64,000 nucleotides of DNA from the NCBI GenBank assembly GCA_022836615.1, contig MU405291.1, positions 62,001 through 126,000 on the forward strand, read 5' to 3'. This DNA is from Annulohypoxylon bovei var. microspora. Its lineage: Eukaryota; Ascomycota; Sordariomycetes; Xylariales; Hypoxylaceae. Positions 48,366 through 60,081 of this stretch are shown in pieces. The translations under genes and the position numbers were made by a program. The notes under the pieces are model-generated. The model was given only the letters and a program-made list of their open reading frames with translations. It was not told the origin of the DNA and searched no databases. Each line of letters starts with the position of its first letter. Position 1 is the first letter of the stretch.

Positions 48366-49027
48366 ATGGCCTCTCTCCACCCCCTCGTCGACAACGGCAT
48401 CACCAAGGGCTCGCCCGACTTCGCCGGCGGCAAGCTGTACTGCAAGTGCGCGAGCGACCCGGTCGAGGTGACGCTGTCGTCCAACGTAGCCCACAACCAC
48501 GCGTGCGGGTGCTCCAAGTGCTGGAAGCCGGCCGGCGCGCTCTTCTCCATCGTCGGCGTGGTGTCGCGCGACAGCCTCGCCGTCACCGCCAACGGGTCCA
48601 AGCTGAAGATCGTCGACCCCAGCGCCGCCATCCAGCGCCACGCCTGCTCCGCGTGCGGCGTGCACCTGTACGGCCGCATCGAGGTCGACCACCCCTTCAA
48701 GGGCCTCGACTTCGTCCACGCCGAGCTGAGCCCCGAGAAGGGCTGGCAGGAGCCGCAGTTCGCCGCTTTCGTCTCCAGCATGTGAGTACCCACCCTCCGC
48801 CCCTCTCCTCGCCAGCTAAGAGAAGCGGCGATGGTGCTATGTTAGAGAGAGGCATCGGTATTGACTGTGGCATTAGCATCGAGCAGGGCTTCGACCCGGC
48901 CAAGATCGGCGACGTGAGGCAAAAGTTTCAGAGCGTCGGCCTGGAGACGTACGACTGCCTGTCGCCGCCGCTGATGGACCTCATCGCCGCCTACACCGGC
49001 AGGAAGAACGGGGCCCTCAAGTTGTAG
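48366..49027 (+). CDS. Glutathione-dependent formaldehyde-activating (GFA-type) enzyme
   Basis: Two exons (48366-48781, 48877-49027) encode 188 aa, typical of fungal S-(hydroxymethyl)glutathione synthase homologs, which condense formaldehyde and glutathione ahead of the glutathione-dependent dehydrogenase. The zinc ligands of the CENP-V/GFA fold are visible: YCKC near residue 25, HACGCSKC near residue 50 and HACSACGVHLYGRIE near residue 97. The C-terminal VGLETYDCLSPPLMDLIAAY is diagnostic of the long fungal form. The 95-bp intron joins SSI to IEQGFDP. Exon 1 is very rich in G+C at third positions. Note that bacterial relatives have had their synthase activity questioned, so the reaction is family-based. 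Confidence 0.92.
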
Positions 49028-50103
49028 AGAGAGACGAAACGAAATTTACCTATCTATCACACCTTACCTGCGTGAGGACAAAAATGTACCCAGATAAGAG
49101 GAGATGTTTGAAAACACTCGAAGGGAAAAAAGGATTATGAGAAGAAACGGTCCTGCGTCGTGGTACATGCGGCTGCTATATGTAATTATATAAAAATTAA
49201 GATCCCCGATATCCGATGCCCATCAAGGTGTCCATCAAGGTGTTCTTTATTATATACTGCTCTGGGGCGTATACCTATGATTACTGATACTCGGGACTTG
49301 GGATTAATAAACATCGGCTCACTCTACATATCCCCCCTGTTGTTCACACATACGCTATTAGTCCATCGTGATACCTAATGTAACTAAAAGTGTACAACCT
49401 AGTTGGCCGAGGTACTATGACGGGCTACTTAGGTCAATATGTGTTTATATAAATAATTTGAGTGCTTAATTATATGTAATTTTATCCTGGCTAGACATAG
49501 TATGTGCTGGGAAATACTCATAGATAATACGCAAGACTGAGTTGACTCATTCATGTCAACTAGAGCAAGGTACCTAATGAAGTTTGCTAAATTATCAGTT
49601 GGACGATATCAAAATGTGATGACATCTTCGCTGATGTTAGAAAGAGAAGGAAATGGCTAGGTAAATAAAAAAGACAAGACAATTAAGATCTTTGCGAAAG
49701 CAGCTTATATTGAGTTTGAAGATAGTCGATGCTATATAACTCGCTAGATGGCTGGGAAAAGAGTTGGTTGAGTCTTGAAACTAGGCCAGTATAAAGCATC
49801 GTTTTGCGAAGTCAGCCCGAGCCCTATCCCCTGAAAATTGCTTGCTTTCACTTCCTTTCCGCTCCCCCTTCGGATCAATGAGCAGCGCCAATGATTGACA
49901 AGAGCCTCAACAACGGTTCATCTGTATTTACGGGTTTAGGTCGGTGTCACCTTGTCACTGAGTTCTAGTCATTTCAAATAAACAACTGTGTCCTACGCGA
50001 GATTAGTCCAAACCTCCGAGTCTATCGCCTACAACGCCGCTGAAATGCAATGATGCTATCAACTCCCCCAAGCCTTGATGGACACGCCTTCACATCTAAG
50101 CGT
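49028..50103. other. Intergenic, ~1.1 kb, AT-rich
   Basis: No supported gene. A 12-13 base direct repeat (CCATCAAGGTGT, twice) lies at ~49219-49244. The rest is plain AT-rich DNA forming the convergent 3' flanks of the GFA-type gene and PIK1. Confidence 0.55.
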
Positions 50104-53100
50104 CTAATATATACCCTGGGTGCGGTATTGGAAAGTGTCATAACTACGCAGTAAGTATAAGTATTAGCATGGTATTAGCCCATAGATAATAGAGAAGGGT
50201 AAACGTACAGTCGTGTGTAGTAACTGCCAAGAGACTTCGCGATGAGATCGGTCTCCACGAAGCTCTCGGCCGCGTCGGCACTCAGGTGTAACTGGAAGCG
50301 TTGTCGTAATGTTGCCGTCGCCTGTGCCACACCGGCCGAGTAACAGGGCATTTTCGAGTCTAGCCCCATCATGCTGACCAGATCCACAATGTTGTCCGCC
50401 GATCGACGCAGTGCTGGGAAAAAAATTAGACATAGACTGTTTAGATATTCCTCAATATGTTCTGATCTCACCTTGGAAAGCTTGCTTGCATAATGTCTTG
50501 AAATCCTCAAAATCTGGTGAATCAACACCACCTAACACATCCACGTACTCCCAAGTCAGCTTAAAAGGAGCCGCTTCAAATCCAACCGAGCCGGGCGAAT
50601 TCGAGAGCATGAATCCAAAATCGATATGGATGATGTGTCCCTCATTGTCGATGAGCACATTGCCGTTGTGTCGATCTTTCAATTGTAATATGTACGAGAT
50701 GATGCTGTATGCTGCAAGGGAACGCTTAAAAGCGTCCACAGCTGCCTTGTACGGTTCGGTATCCGGCCTACCAAATGTTTTCACCCAGTGATCCTTCAGC
50801 GTTGCAAATCGACGCCGTGGGTTTACTCCTGACTCGATCGATGCTATTGTTAGACTCCGCTTCAGCGAGTGTAGGGAGACGCCATTTGTAATGGTTTCGA
50901 TGAGGCCCGATGACTCTCCAGTGACCAAAATTCGCATGAGCTTCACCCATACAGGAACATCGGCATCAACCCAAATCTTATAACAGACCTGAATGAGCTG
51001 ACATGCGAATGCCTCCTGCCGAAGGTCGGCTCCAGTTTTGACGATCACACTGACTAAATCCCAGTTTTTCATCCACCCGTAAGGCGAGGTCTTGCGTATC
51101 CGCTCCTTCTTCATGTTCCACGCTTCCCCGAATACTGCAGCACTAGGATCATCACGGTCACCTTTTCTCTGGACCCCACCCGTCATTGCGTCGTTTTCCA
51201 TCCGAGCGGCACCGGCATTTGAGTTGCTCGTTGGGTCGAGTTCTTCGTCTAAGTCGGAACCTTCGGGGGGTGAAGACGTCACACTGGCTTTGGCCATCAT
51301 TAAATCGAATGTGGGACCTTGACCATCGTCGAGATCGAAGCTTTGCTCTTCGAGGCTCTGCATGCTTGCAATAATCTTGGATCTAATAGCTGCAACCTCC
51401 TGACGAGGTCGTTTACCACTGGTGGCATCAAGCTGAGCCAACATTTGTGATGCCGTCCTCATATGTGTTGCTAGAGCCGAGAAGTCGGGCGGTTGGTCAC
51501 TGGACGTATTACGTTGGGTTGATAACGTTATTCTTCTTGGTGGCCCGGGACTGCTCGACCTGGACGTTGACGTCACTGAAGTACGCGACGGAGTTAAGTC
51601 AAGCGACGTAGATACATTCACAGCGCCATTAGGTATGTTCCTATGATGAGCAGGTTGCTTGCCATTTCTTTTGCTGGTGGCTTCGTCATTGTCAAAGGGT
51701 TTGAGCATTGGCGAAGTCCCTAGATCCCCTGAAGTCGGTTCGAAGACACTATCAATCTTTTCCAGACTAGGCTCAGAAACTCTATCGGTAGCCTGTGACC
51801 TTTGCGCATCAGATAAATCAAAAAGGCGTTTGCGAGTACCTTGCTCAGCTACTAGGTTACCAAGTAGCCCTTGATTCTCTCCAGAGCTAGGGTCGAAAGT
51901 TAAGTCATCCCGGAGGATCTCGACCATAAGCAGATATGGTACCTTTTCGGCGCTATTTAGGACAGTAGCTTCGGCAGGATTTACCCTTACGATGCGGTGG
52001 TGGCGACTCTTTGCTGGTGAGCCATCTACCAAAGTGGGTGGACATATAATGGGGATATCTAGCTCAGTTGGTAAATCTCTAGCGATCAGTGCAAGCTCGG
52101 CGCGCAAAGCACTAAGGCGAGCCGGTTTTGGTACTATAACTAGCCGATTAGAGATGTCCTCGAGCGCCGCTAGAAATGCTGTCTGGCAGTGAAAGTAGTT
52201 CTGTCGAAGCAACCTCGCTTTCTGGGCCATAGTCATTTCTGCTAAGCTCGCAGATGTCTTTGCGTGGTGAGAATGCCTGCGTGAGATTGTATCCGACGGC
52301 CGCGGCAGACCAGCAGACAGCGGAGTTACCGGTCGTATCACTCTCGGCGATCTTACCTCAGGAAGAGGAAGAGACGATGAACTTAAATGAGCCTCTAACA
52401 ATTTACTGTCGATATAGGCCGGTTTTCGCCGCTCGAATGTAGCATCACCGCCAGTTTCTGGACTCGCAAGTGTAGGGGTACTAGGATGCGGGTGCGGATG
52501 CTGATGCTGATACGGCGACTTTTTCGGGGATGAAATGGATTGCCTAGAATCAGATAGGCTTCCAATCCGAGCCAGCTCACGGGGTCGTCGTGATCTCGTT
52601 GTGTTCCCGGTAACAGTCTGACTCCTAGTAACCTTGGACATATGGGTTGGATGACTTGGATAGCTTGGCTGGCTCGTCTGGTTCGTCTGGCTTGTTTGGT
52701 TCGTCTCGGATATGACATTGGTGGATGGATGCGATTTCCTCGACTGTGCTACAGCTAGAGGTCCGGCCCATTGCGGCAAGCTTGGAAGGCCAACGCTGGC
52801 CAAAACAAAACTCGCAAGCACTGTGACAGGTAATATATTCTCTTTAATCTTTTCATGTCTTGCCGTGTCCGACAATCCGAACACAATATGTTGTACCTTA
52901 TTATAAACTCTCCGGCATGTCTTGAAGGCCTGTGACTGTGGCGTCGAAGCGAGATCGCGCAGGTAAGTTTGGAAAAGCCAGAAAGTCTAGAGTAATTATT
53001 CAGCAAGATACCCTCTTAGACAGTAGATTCGACGGGTGTGCGGACCAGTAATGCGGCAGTGACAGATTCCTCGCAAAGATCTAAGAGAAACTCTTCCAAT

Positions 53101-53369
53101 GCCATAGACTCATTATCGACGCTTATTATAAGGTGGCACAGCTGGGGTAGGAAGAATTCGATATCCTCATATGGGAATTGGCGGAGCTTGGAGCACAAAA
53201 CATAGTGGATTCCGACATGGTCGGCATATCGGCTATAGAAATCGGGTCAAAAAGGTTGCCGTCGCAAAAATGTGGGAGGAATTGCCTACGATAGATAGGA
53301 GACAGAGAGGAAGGGATTCTGGTTGAAGACATCACTCTCGATAAAGCGCTGGAGTAGATCCCACGACAT
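50104..53369 (-). CDS. PIK1: Phosphatidylinositol 4-kinase Pik1
   Basis: Makes PI4P at the Golgi and in the nucleus, driving post-Golgi secretion. Five exons (53369-53290, 53232-53046, 52986-50472, 50413-50209, 50143-50104) encode 1008 aa, usual for the family. The lipid-kinase unique/helical domain opens the protein (MSWDLLQRFIESDVFNQNPF; EDIEFFLPQLCHLIISVDNE). A Ser/Thr/Gln/Pro-rich region follows, then EKVPYLLMVEILRDDLTFDP. The kinase domain has the ATP lysine (~739) in VIVKTGADLRQE, the catalytic loop DRHNGN (~859-864) and IDFGF (~877). The terminal tail ends QYRTQGIY. The donor of intron 2 (CTG|GTCCGC) is poor but required, since the frame otherwise stops; all other introns have good signals and are 57-65 bp. 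Confidence 0.95.
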
Positions 53370-54513
53370 AGCGAGCTGTCTTTAAGATGCGGAGAAGAGA
53401 TCATGAGGCTCAATGCCTCACCTATGTTCGACATTAAATGACTGAATCGAGTGAGAAGGAGCTGTCATGGCTGTGGCTGTCGAATACAGCAGCGATCGTG
53501 AACGGTGGACGGTGAAGGATAAAGGTGTCGAAACTGAAGTTGAAGTTGCTTGGCCGAAGATTTGCGGCGGCGCGCATCCTAGGTAGGTAGGTAGGTACGA
53601 ATTGAATCGGGCCAATTCATCGAGTGTAGGTGGTAGGTAAAATGGCATTTTCTGTCTTCCTTGGCAGGTATATGTACATCTGATACAGGAGGCATAGGGG
53701 ACTGCAACAGAACCTTGGAACCCCTTGCACCGCTTATTGATTGGCTTATATCCATTAACGTAGCTGTCATTATAGGCAAGGTCGGTACATGTACTTTCTC
53801 CATGCTCGCCTCTATTCAATACGGTAGGAGCTCCCGAATCTACCGAGAGCTTCCCAACCTTAATAGCCTACCAATCCCGAACTAAAAGCATTTAGGTTAC
53901 TCGGCTTAGTAACTTGATTCAAGCATCATTCTACATAATAATTTCGATAATACGGTAATTCTTAAAAACACACCTCCTATTCTTAGAAGCTTACCTACCT
54001 ACATATGTACCTCCCTAGGTAGTTATAGCAACATATGCCCGGATACGGCAAAGCAGTAGAACAGCTACTTAATCTGCTTTGCACTACATGTATCCATTTC
54101 TTTAAACCAACTTCGTAGGATTAGTCGCCACAGTCTATCCAAGGTAATGTTCGACGCAACTTACATGAAGGTTGAAGCAAGACTACGGATATGGAGGAGA
54201 AAATGGCGGCACTGAGAAACGATCACATCGCAAATGTCAATCATGGCAAATAAAGCTTGTCTCTGCTTCGGTCAGGTTGCGTAGTCGCCTGCATTCCTTC
54301 GAAAGTTATTTGTACAGCCGTTAAATAGAAAATGAATGCGCTCTCGAACCTCCAAGAGCCACCATGCCATCGCAATTCAGGGTGACCCCTTAGACCTCCA
54401 ACGCCGGTATAATACCCCTAGGTGTAACGCCAGCGGCCCAAATCATCCATCGTGACCTCGTTGCCGTCGTATAATCCGTAGAAAGAAATGGTGTGAGACG
54501 GAATAGAGGGGAC
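53370..54513. other. PIK1 upstream region and NC2-alpha 3' flank
   Basis: About 1.1 kb with no supported gene. A (TAGG)n tract, TAGGTAGGTAGGTAGGTACG, lies at 53580-53599 in the PIK1 promoter, and further TACCTACCTA/CCTAGGTAG copies lie at 53993-54023. ORFs of 74-133 codons at 53418-53885 overlap on both strands and look accidental. Confidence 0.5.
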
Positions 54514-55524
54514 CTATGCTGGTGCCTTCTTTTTCCGTCCACCCCTTGCCTTCTTCTTAACTTCCGGTCCCTCTGGTTCCTCATCACTGTCGCTCTCGGG
54601 TTTGCTCTTCGAACTCTTGCCGCCCTCCCTCTCCTCGCCCACTTTGGCCACGATGTCTAAAAGGAAGTCCCATTGAGTAGCTGAGGCAACCGCTTGCTTA
54701 AGCATCGGCGCAGTGATTCGTTTAGAGTTCTTTTCCTTTGCTACGTCGGCACTCTTACGGACGAGCTGCACCATGAAAAGTTCTAGTGCTTTGCCCACGG
54801 CAATGGGGGTTTGCTGAGCGACCTTGCCCACTTCTTCATCGGCTTGCATTATACGTTTGATGCGCGCCGTGGGGAATTTTGTCTTGACGGGTGACGGGTC
54901 GATCTCATTCTGCTTTGCCGCTGGGGCGATCTTTCGCGGCGGCATGGCACTTTCAGGATCTGATAGATTGAGTTGTTCGTGCAAGTTAAGCTGTGGGGAG
55001 GTTGGAAGTTGGGAAGGCTGTGCTTGTAATTGGTGATAGGTCGCCGCCGACGACGAAGACTCGGGGTAAGGCGGATAGTAAGAAGCGGATGTCGGTGCGG
55101 GAGCGGTCGGGGTTTGGTAAGTAGAATATGGTGATCGGGTTGTCTGAGTAAATTGTGTTTGTTGCTGGGGGGAGTAGTATTGTCCTTCTTGTTGCTGTGG
55201 TTGATGTGGTTGCTGTCCTTGTTGTCCACCGCCTTGAGGGTAGGTGCTAAAAGTAGTATTGTTACCGTATGCGGGAGCACTGGTAGGTTGCGTTTGTTGA
55301 TGCGGTGCAGGCGATTGATATGTATTATACTGGTGGGGCTGTGGCTGATTGTGATTGTACCTTAAAGCCGCCCCCGGACCACCTGGCACTCCAACCCCAG
55401 GTATGGCTTGAAAGGGATAACCGCCTGGAGCGTTAGTGTTCTGAGGAATGTCAGATGAAGAACCGGAATAAAAGGAAGAAAGGTCGGGCGATTTTGGCGC
55501 ATATGAGCTTTCTTGGGTGGACAT
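54514..55524 (-). CDS. NC2-alpha / Bur6-type histone-fold transcription regulator
   Basis: Single exon, 336 aa. The first ~190 residues are Gln/Pro/Tyr/Ser-rich and likely disordered. The histone fold spans about residues 215-300: KFPTARIKRIMQADEEVGKV, then QTPIAVGKALELFMVQLVRK, then RITAPMLKQAVASATQWDFL. The tail is Lys/Glu-rich and ends KKKARGGRKKKAPA, a probable nuclear localisation signal. In the family, NC2-alpha pairs with NC2-beta (Dr1) on TBP to repress or modulate transcription; the Aspergillus pair is known as the NCT complex. Related folds in Dpb3/CHRAC15 subunits are the main alternative; the EEVGKV/TPIAV signature favours NC2-alpha. Confidence 0.85.
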   Translation of the reverse strand: MSTQESSYAPKSPDLSSFYSGSSSDIPQNTNAPGGYPFQAIPGVGVPGGPGAALRYNHNQPQPHQYNTYQSPAPHQQTQPTSAPAYGNNTTFSTYPQGGGQQGQQPHQPQQQEGQYYSPQQQTQFTQTTRSPYSTYQTPTAPAPTSASYYPPYPESSSSAATYHQLQAQPSQLPTSPQLNLHEQLNLSDPESAMPPRKIAPAAKQNEIDPSPVKTKFPTARIKRIMQADEEVGKVAQQTPIAVGKALELFMVQLVRKSADVAKEKNSKRITAPMLKQAVASATQWDFLLDIVAKVGEEREGGKSSKSKPESDSDEEPEGPEVKKKARGGRKKKAPA

Positions 55525-57508
55525 GATCTCAAACGGAATTTAAGAAGAAAAAAATTCGCAGAACCATAAGAAAAAAAACTGGGGAGCTTTGGAATGGCGG
55601 GGCAGCTCTTTTGAGACCTTGTTGCAATACGGTATTTTTTCTGTGGTTCGTACGAATTCTTGTACCAATGTTGATTCGGATAGGTAGGCAGATGTAGTTT
55701 TGTGTAGTTTTTGTGGCTGATCAATGTTGCTAAAGACAAGGATATCCTCTTTCTTTTAATCTAGTCGCAACCAATAGACATTCGGACTGGGTAGGTGCCT
55801 AGGTGCCTACCGTATAAAATAGGTAAAATAGGTACGGCAGGAGGTAGGGAGGTTAAACTAATGCAGGAGGTGGCACCCAATGGTGGCTATACGCACAACA
55901 CAACGATGGAAGTAGCAGCGGCAGCAGTGTGAGGTGTGTGCAAGTGTCTAAATAGTCCACAGCACGGGATGCCTAGGTCTGGTAGGACTGGTAGGACAAT
56001 GACACTGAAAAGGCTCTACACTAGCTGTTGCTCACTTCAAATGGTTGTTTGTACCGTACAATCCCGTACGATTAGATGGGGTAGATGGGGATTGTACCGT
56101 ACAAATTGCATAAGTGCATGAATGTATATGCGTATGAGTCAGGTGGATACAGCCTACGCCGCGATTGGATAAGACCGTTTGACTTGTGACTGTAGTAGAA
56201 AGGAAAGGACGGTATTGAAGTGCAACCGTTTAATTCAATCCGAAATATAGTTTCAACGTTTGTGTGGATCGTGCGGATTCTGTGGATTTTGTGGATTGTG
56301 TAGATTGTGTAGATTGATGGCGTCGAACGTCGAATACGCCGAAAAGGAAACAATGAATATGATCAATGAATAAGGTGATGCGTCTAGAGCGCCTTAGCTG
56401 TTTAAATTGCCGGGCGGTGAAGGTGGGGTGAATATGCGATCTGTGCGTAATTGCTGTGTTTGGCAACTGACTGGAGCTCGGCGCGTTTCTTGGCTGGCTG
56501 GGAAGGAGCCTCGGGTCTGCTGGAACCAATTCAGCGGGTTCAGAATTCTTGCGCCAAACTTTGTCGACTCCTGCAAGCACGGGCGGCGAAAGACCACTGG
56601 TTTTATATCCGCAATGGCCACCAAAAAACGCGAAATGATTTCAGGGGTCCTAGTAATCGCGATTTAGCACCGCCACATCAAAGAAAAAAGTTACGGAAAA
56701 TACCAAATCTATCCCCATTTAATGTACAATACCAATTTTCGATTTTTTTTTTTCGCTTGGATTCACCGAGTACCCCACACAATTTTCTCATCATCATTGG
56801 AAGATGTTACTTAATCTTGCTTAATCCTACCGTTTTTTTACACATCCCACATCTCGTACATCTCGACTTTCATAATTTGGGCAACTCTCCAAATAATCCA
56901 TCGACTCATGCATGACATTTTCGATGATCTTCTCACAAATGGATCTAGCACGTGTGTCTCCATTGACACTAAGTGACGAATATTTTGTCCCGCATAACAC
57001 GGTCGCATAAGCCTGTCCTATCAGACTGAGGCTTCTATATACTATTGCTAGGCTGCATAGGTATAACCTTCAAGTTAAGGTAAATGACTCTCACTCAGCC
57101 TTGTTGTATTCTATTTTCTAATGGATAGGTGGATAGTATTCAGAGATTGATGGAGTTGATTGAAATCAAACTTTTTATCACATCTAGCTTATGCCATCGA
57201 TGGGTTTGGACCAACATACCATCGCAGCTTCAAGGATGCTTTGGCTAAAATACGGTCTTGGCGTGTCATGAATGATGATAACCATGCAAAGAGCTTTGTG
57301 TCGGAGACCATAATAGTATCACCAGTTTAGAAACCGAGTGCTCGTGCCCTATGGTTTCTTCTCTGCTGTGAGGTCTGTGATGACATAACTTGATCTAATC
57401 TGACATGACATAAGAATTAGGTAGGTATGGAAATCTATTCACATGAACATACACATTGCGCCAAGCGGCGATGGTTTTGTATATACTGTACTATGATTTT
57501 AATCTAAT
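55525..57508. other. Intergenic, ~2 kb
   Basis: Upstream region of the NC2-alpha gene and 3' flank of the hydrolase gene. GTAGGTGCCTAGGTGCCTAC lies at 55791-55810. An imperfect GTGGATT/GTAGATT tandem repeat spans ~56262-56314. ORFs at 56230-56915 overlap on both strands and are not supported. Confidence 0.5.
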
Positions 57509-58916
57509 CTAATGAATATTATCGCGAATTTCCTCCACTAAGCATTTCAACCCTTTTTGTCTATCACTTAATGAACTACTAAGAAATAAGCAAGCTACAG
57601 GCCAGGCGTGGATGCCTCCCTTTTCTTCCCTACTATGTACTTTTATATCGTTTTCCTCAAAGAATCCGATCATATCTTCAATTTCAGGCGCGAAGACCTC
57701 TTCAGCACCATACGCTACGAAAATCCCTTTCGAAGGTGTTGCATTTTTCCACCAAGAAGCATCTCTACAGTTTCCCGGCGATAAAAGCGGATCATCGACG
57801 GAAACATTCTTTCCGGCGTACTGACGAGCATAGTGGTGCAAATTTCCGGCATCAAGATAGTCACTTGCGGTATTTTGATGCTTGCCAGAGACCAGCGTCA
57901 CCCAAGGCGAAATAAGCACAGCCATCCCGGGCTTCGCCAAGCGCCAGGCTCCGGTGCTGTCCATCTTTTCGAGATGGCGGCTTATATTGGCGAGATGGAG
58001 GAGTAAACTGAGCACTATAGTGGCTCCTGCTGAGTCTCCGCTGACACAGATCTTGTCAGGATCCCGCACAGCCGAAAGCACATGCTCATAGGCAGCAATG
58101 GTTTCCTCTAATTGTGTCGGAAAGCTTGCATCGGGGACCAAGGTATACTCCAGAGCAAAGATGGCCGGATTTTGATAGCCGCTGTTGCCTAACATATCTA
58201 GCCATGCGAGCAAGAACTCGAGGTAAAAGTATGCCGAGCCCATTGAGAAGCCGCCGCCTAGGTTGTTGTTAGCTCCTCGAATTCGGTCCGGATATACACG
58301 TATTCGCATACCATGAGCATAAAATACGCAAACATCAGGTTTCGTCATCGGATCTTTGATGATCCAGATTCCTTTAAAGCGTTTCTATAAAGCCCAGCTC
58401 AATATTAGCGCACATGTATGATGGGGGCTATATTGTCACGGTATCAGGAATCTCGTACATCGTTGTACTCGTGCCAATGAATTGGATACCTCAAATAGCC
58501 ATGCCGTAGGATCCGGAATCTAAAAAATGGCAAAGCAACGGGCTTAGAAAAGAATACCCTTCCAACCTTGGGAGGTATGTTTGCGAAGGCATAGCGAACG
58601 CAGCGGATTACGAAATCCTCGAATGGAGTTGCTTTTTGTACGAACGGAGACTGTTTATTGTATCCAATCAAGTAGCGCTCGCGAACAAACTTGAAGGGAA
58701 GTTCAAGTACTGTGGTTGTATTTATAAATTAGCTATGTCGTCTCATATGTATATACCACCTAAATCACCAATCCCATTTGAGAACTTACATAAAAACGGT
58801 AGACACTTCAAAACTACCCACGCCGTCTGAAGTAGTCCAACGTGAATAATTAGCTGCGGTGCTAGGAACACGCAGAAGATCAAACAATCCAAGTAAGAAA
58901 CCGGACCTAAAATCAT
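57509..58916 (-). CDS. Membrane-anchored alpha/beta hydrolase (HSL-type esterase/lipase)
   Basis: Four exons (58916-58790, 58709-58459, 58384-58312, 58257-57509) encode 399 aa. Residues ~1-45 are hydrophobic (MILGPVSYLDCLIFCVFLAP), probably a membrane anchor. The oxyanion-hole motif appears as YAHGGGFSMG only after the 54-bp intron 3 is removed; that intron has GTATGC, GCTAAC and CCTAG signals and is in frame if retained. The nucleophile is Ser226 in CVSGDSAGA, and His367 in GGIHAW is the likely catalytic His. The acid position reads GAEEVFAPE, so Glu may replace Asp. The hydrolase-3 fold suggests ester hydrolysis of an unknown substrate, perhaps sterol or lipid esters. The neighbours give no clue. 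Confidence 0.9.
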
Positions 58917-59824
58917 CGTGATGATCGAACGTGATAATCAACGATGTTGTCCATCAACGTGATATGTCCTCGAAACCTCAACAGTCAATAATCCAATATC
59001 GATTGACACCAATCATATACCAGATATCTCTAGCAACTGATGACAGTGACACTGTGGCACTAAACGAGTTACCCGTTGCTAGTTCTATGCTCGACAGAAC
59101 TCAATTGTTCGATTCCTTCTTAGCTACATAGAGTAATTTGTTAGCCGATGACGTCGAAGATTGTACCTAGGGCTTGGTGAGTAAGGGTGAGACTAAGCCA
59201 CACTCGCCGATCGAAGTCTTCTCTTACCTACTCAGCTCATCTCACGAAGACGAGATTAAACGTCTATTCGCAACTCTACGGCTAATTGGGGACATGGGAA
59301 ACATTGTATCGCGTGACGTATGATCTTGAATTACCTAAATGTTTGACAAGGGCGTTATGTATGTGAGACAAGACTAACTTGTTTAGTGGGGATAGCAATG
59401 GTAACCCTAGAATATCGAACAATGCTAGATTCAAGATGTATGAAGCTTTATAATAAAATCACATGTTAAACTACTAGCATGACATATGTATATAAGATAG
59501 GCCCGAATGACTTTTTGCATATTTAAACTTGATTGTTCTTGATCTATCGTTAAGTGAAGATATTTATTAACTCTACTTGAACTATTATCAACCAAGAAAA
59601 ACCGAGATGGGCATAATGAGCGAGGGCTTAGTTAGTGAGATTGCTAGCGTTTTACGCCTATTATTTATATCAACCTTTATAACGCCTAGAAAAACCTGAA
59701 GATTCTTTTGTCATAACCACCGTAATCACTTGACACCGGAGTACCTATAGCAAACAAAGATGGCAACGACTTATCCTTTACCAAAAAGAAGAACTAAAAA
59801 CAAAAAGAGATAGTGACGATGGAT
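58917..59824. other. Intergenic, ~0.9 kb, AT-rich
   Basis: No supported gene. The right end contains the tRNA terminator. The rest shows only short ORFs. Confidence 0.55.
59796..59806 (-). terminator. RNA polymerase III terminator of tRNA-Ile
   Basis: Two runs of five T on the minus strand (TTTTTGTTTTT) lie 18-29 bases past the 3' end of the tRNA gene, the usual pol III stop signal. Confidence 0.75.
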
Positions 59825-59930
59825 GGTCCCAGAGAGGCTTGAACTCTCGGCCTTCGCATTTACTCAACATTTCCCATCCGACGACAGGATCATATTAGTA
59901 CGACGCTCTAACCAACTGAGCTATGGGACC
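59825..59930 (-). tRNA. tRNA-Ile (anticodon AAU) with a 33-nt intron
   Basis: A full cloverleaf can be drawn by hand. The acceptor stem is GGTCCCA/TGGGACC, the D arm is GCTC-AGTTGGTTA-GAGC, the anticodon stem is TCGTA/TGCGA, and the T arm is GAGAG-TTCAAGC-CTCTC. The anticodon AAT is at 59896-59894. The intron (59892-59860) begins one base after the anticodon, at the canonical 37/38 position, leaving a 73-nt mature tRNA. The 33-nt intron contains its own short pairing potential (GATCC/GGAT). Confidence 0.97.
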
Positions 59931-60081
59931 GGTGGACCAGTGGGTCAGACACCGCGGACATGTCTGACCAAAGCTTCTAACAGACTACATAAGTAGGCAG
60001 GAGGTAGTTAGACAATCAATCTAGTTCTAGATTGTTCTACTCTAGACAACTCTTCTCTAGACCCTCTAAAACTCTAGGTGT

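Noticed and set aside
48446..49027. 193-codon plus-strand ORF in another frame of the GFA-type gene
   Set aside because: It is Arg-rich frame-shifted reading of a real coding exon; only its last part, which overlaps exon 2 in the proper frame, is genuine.
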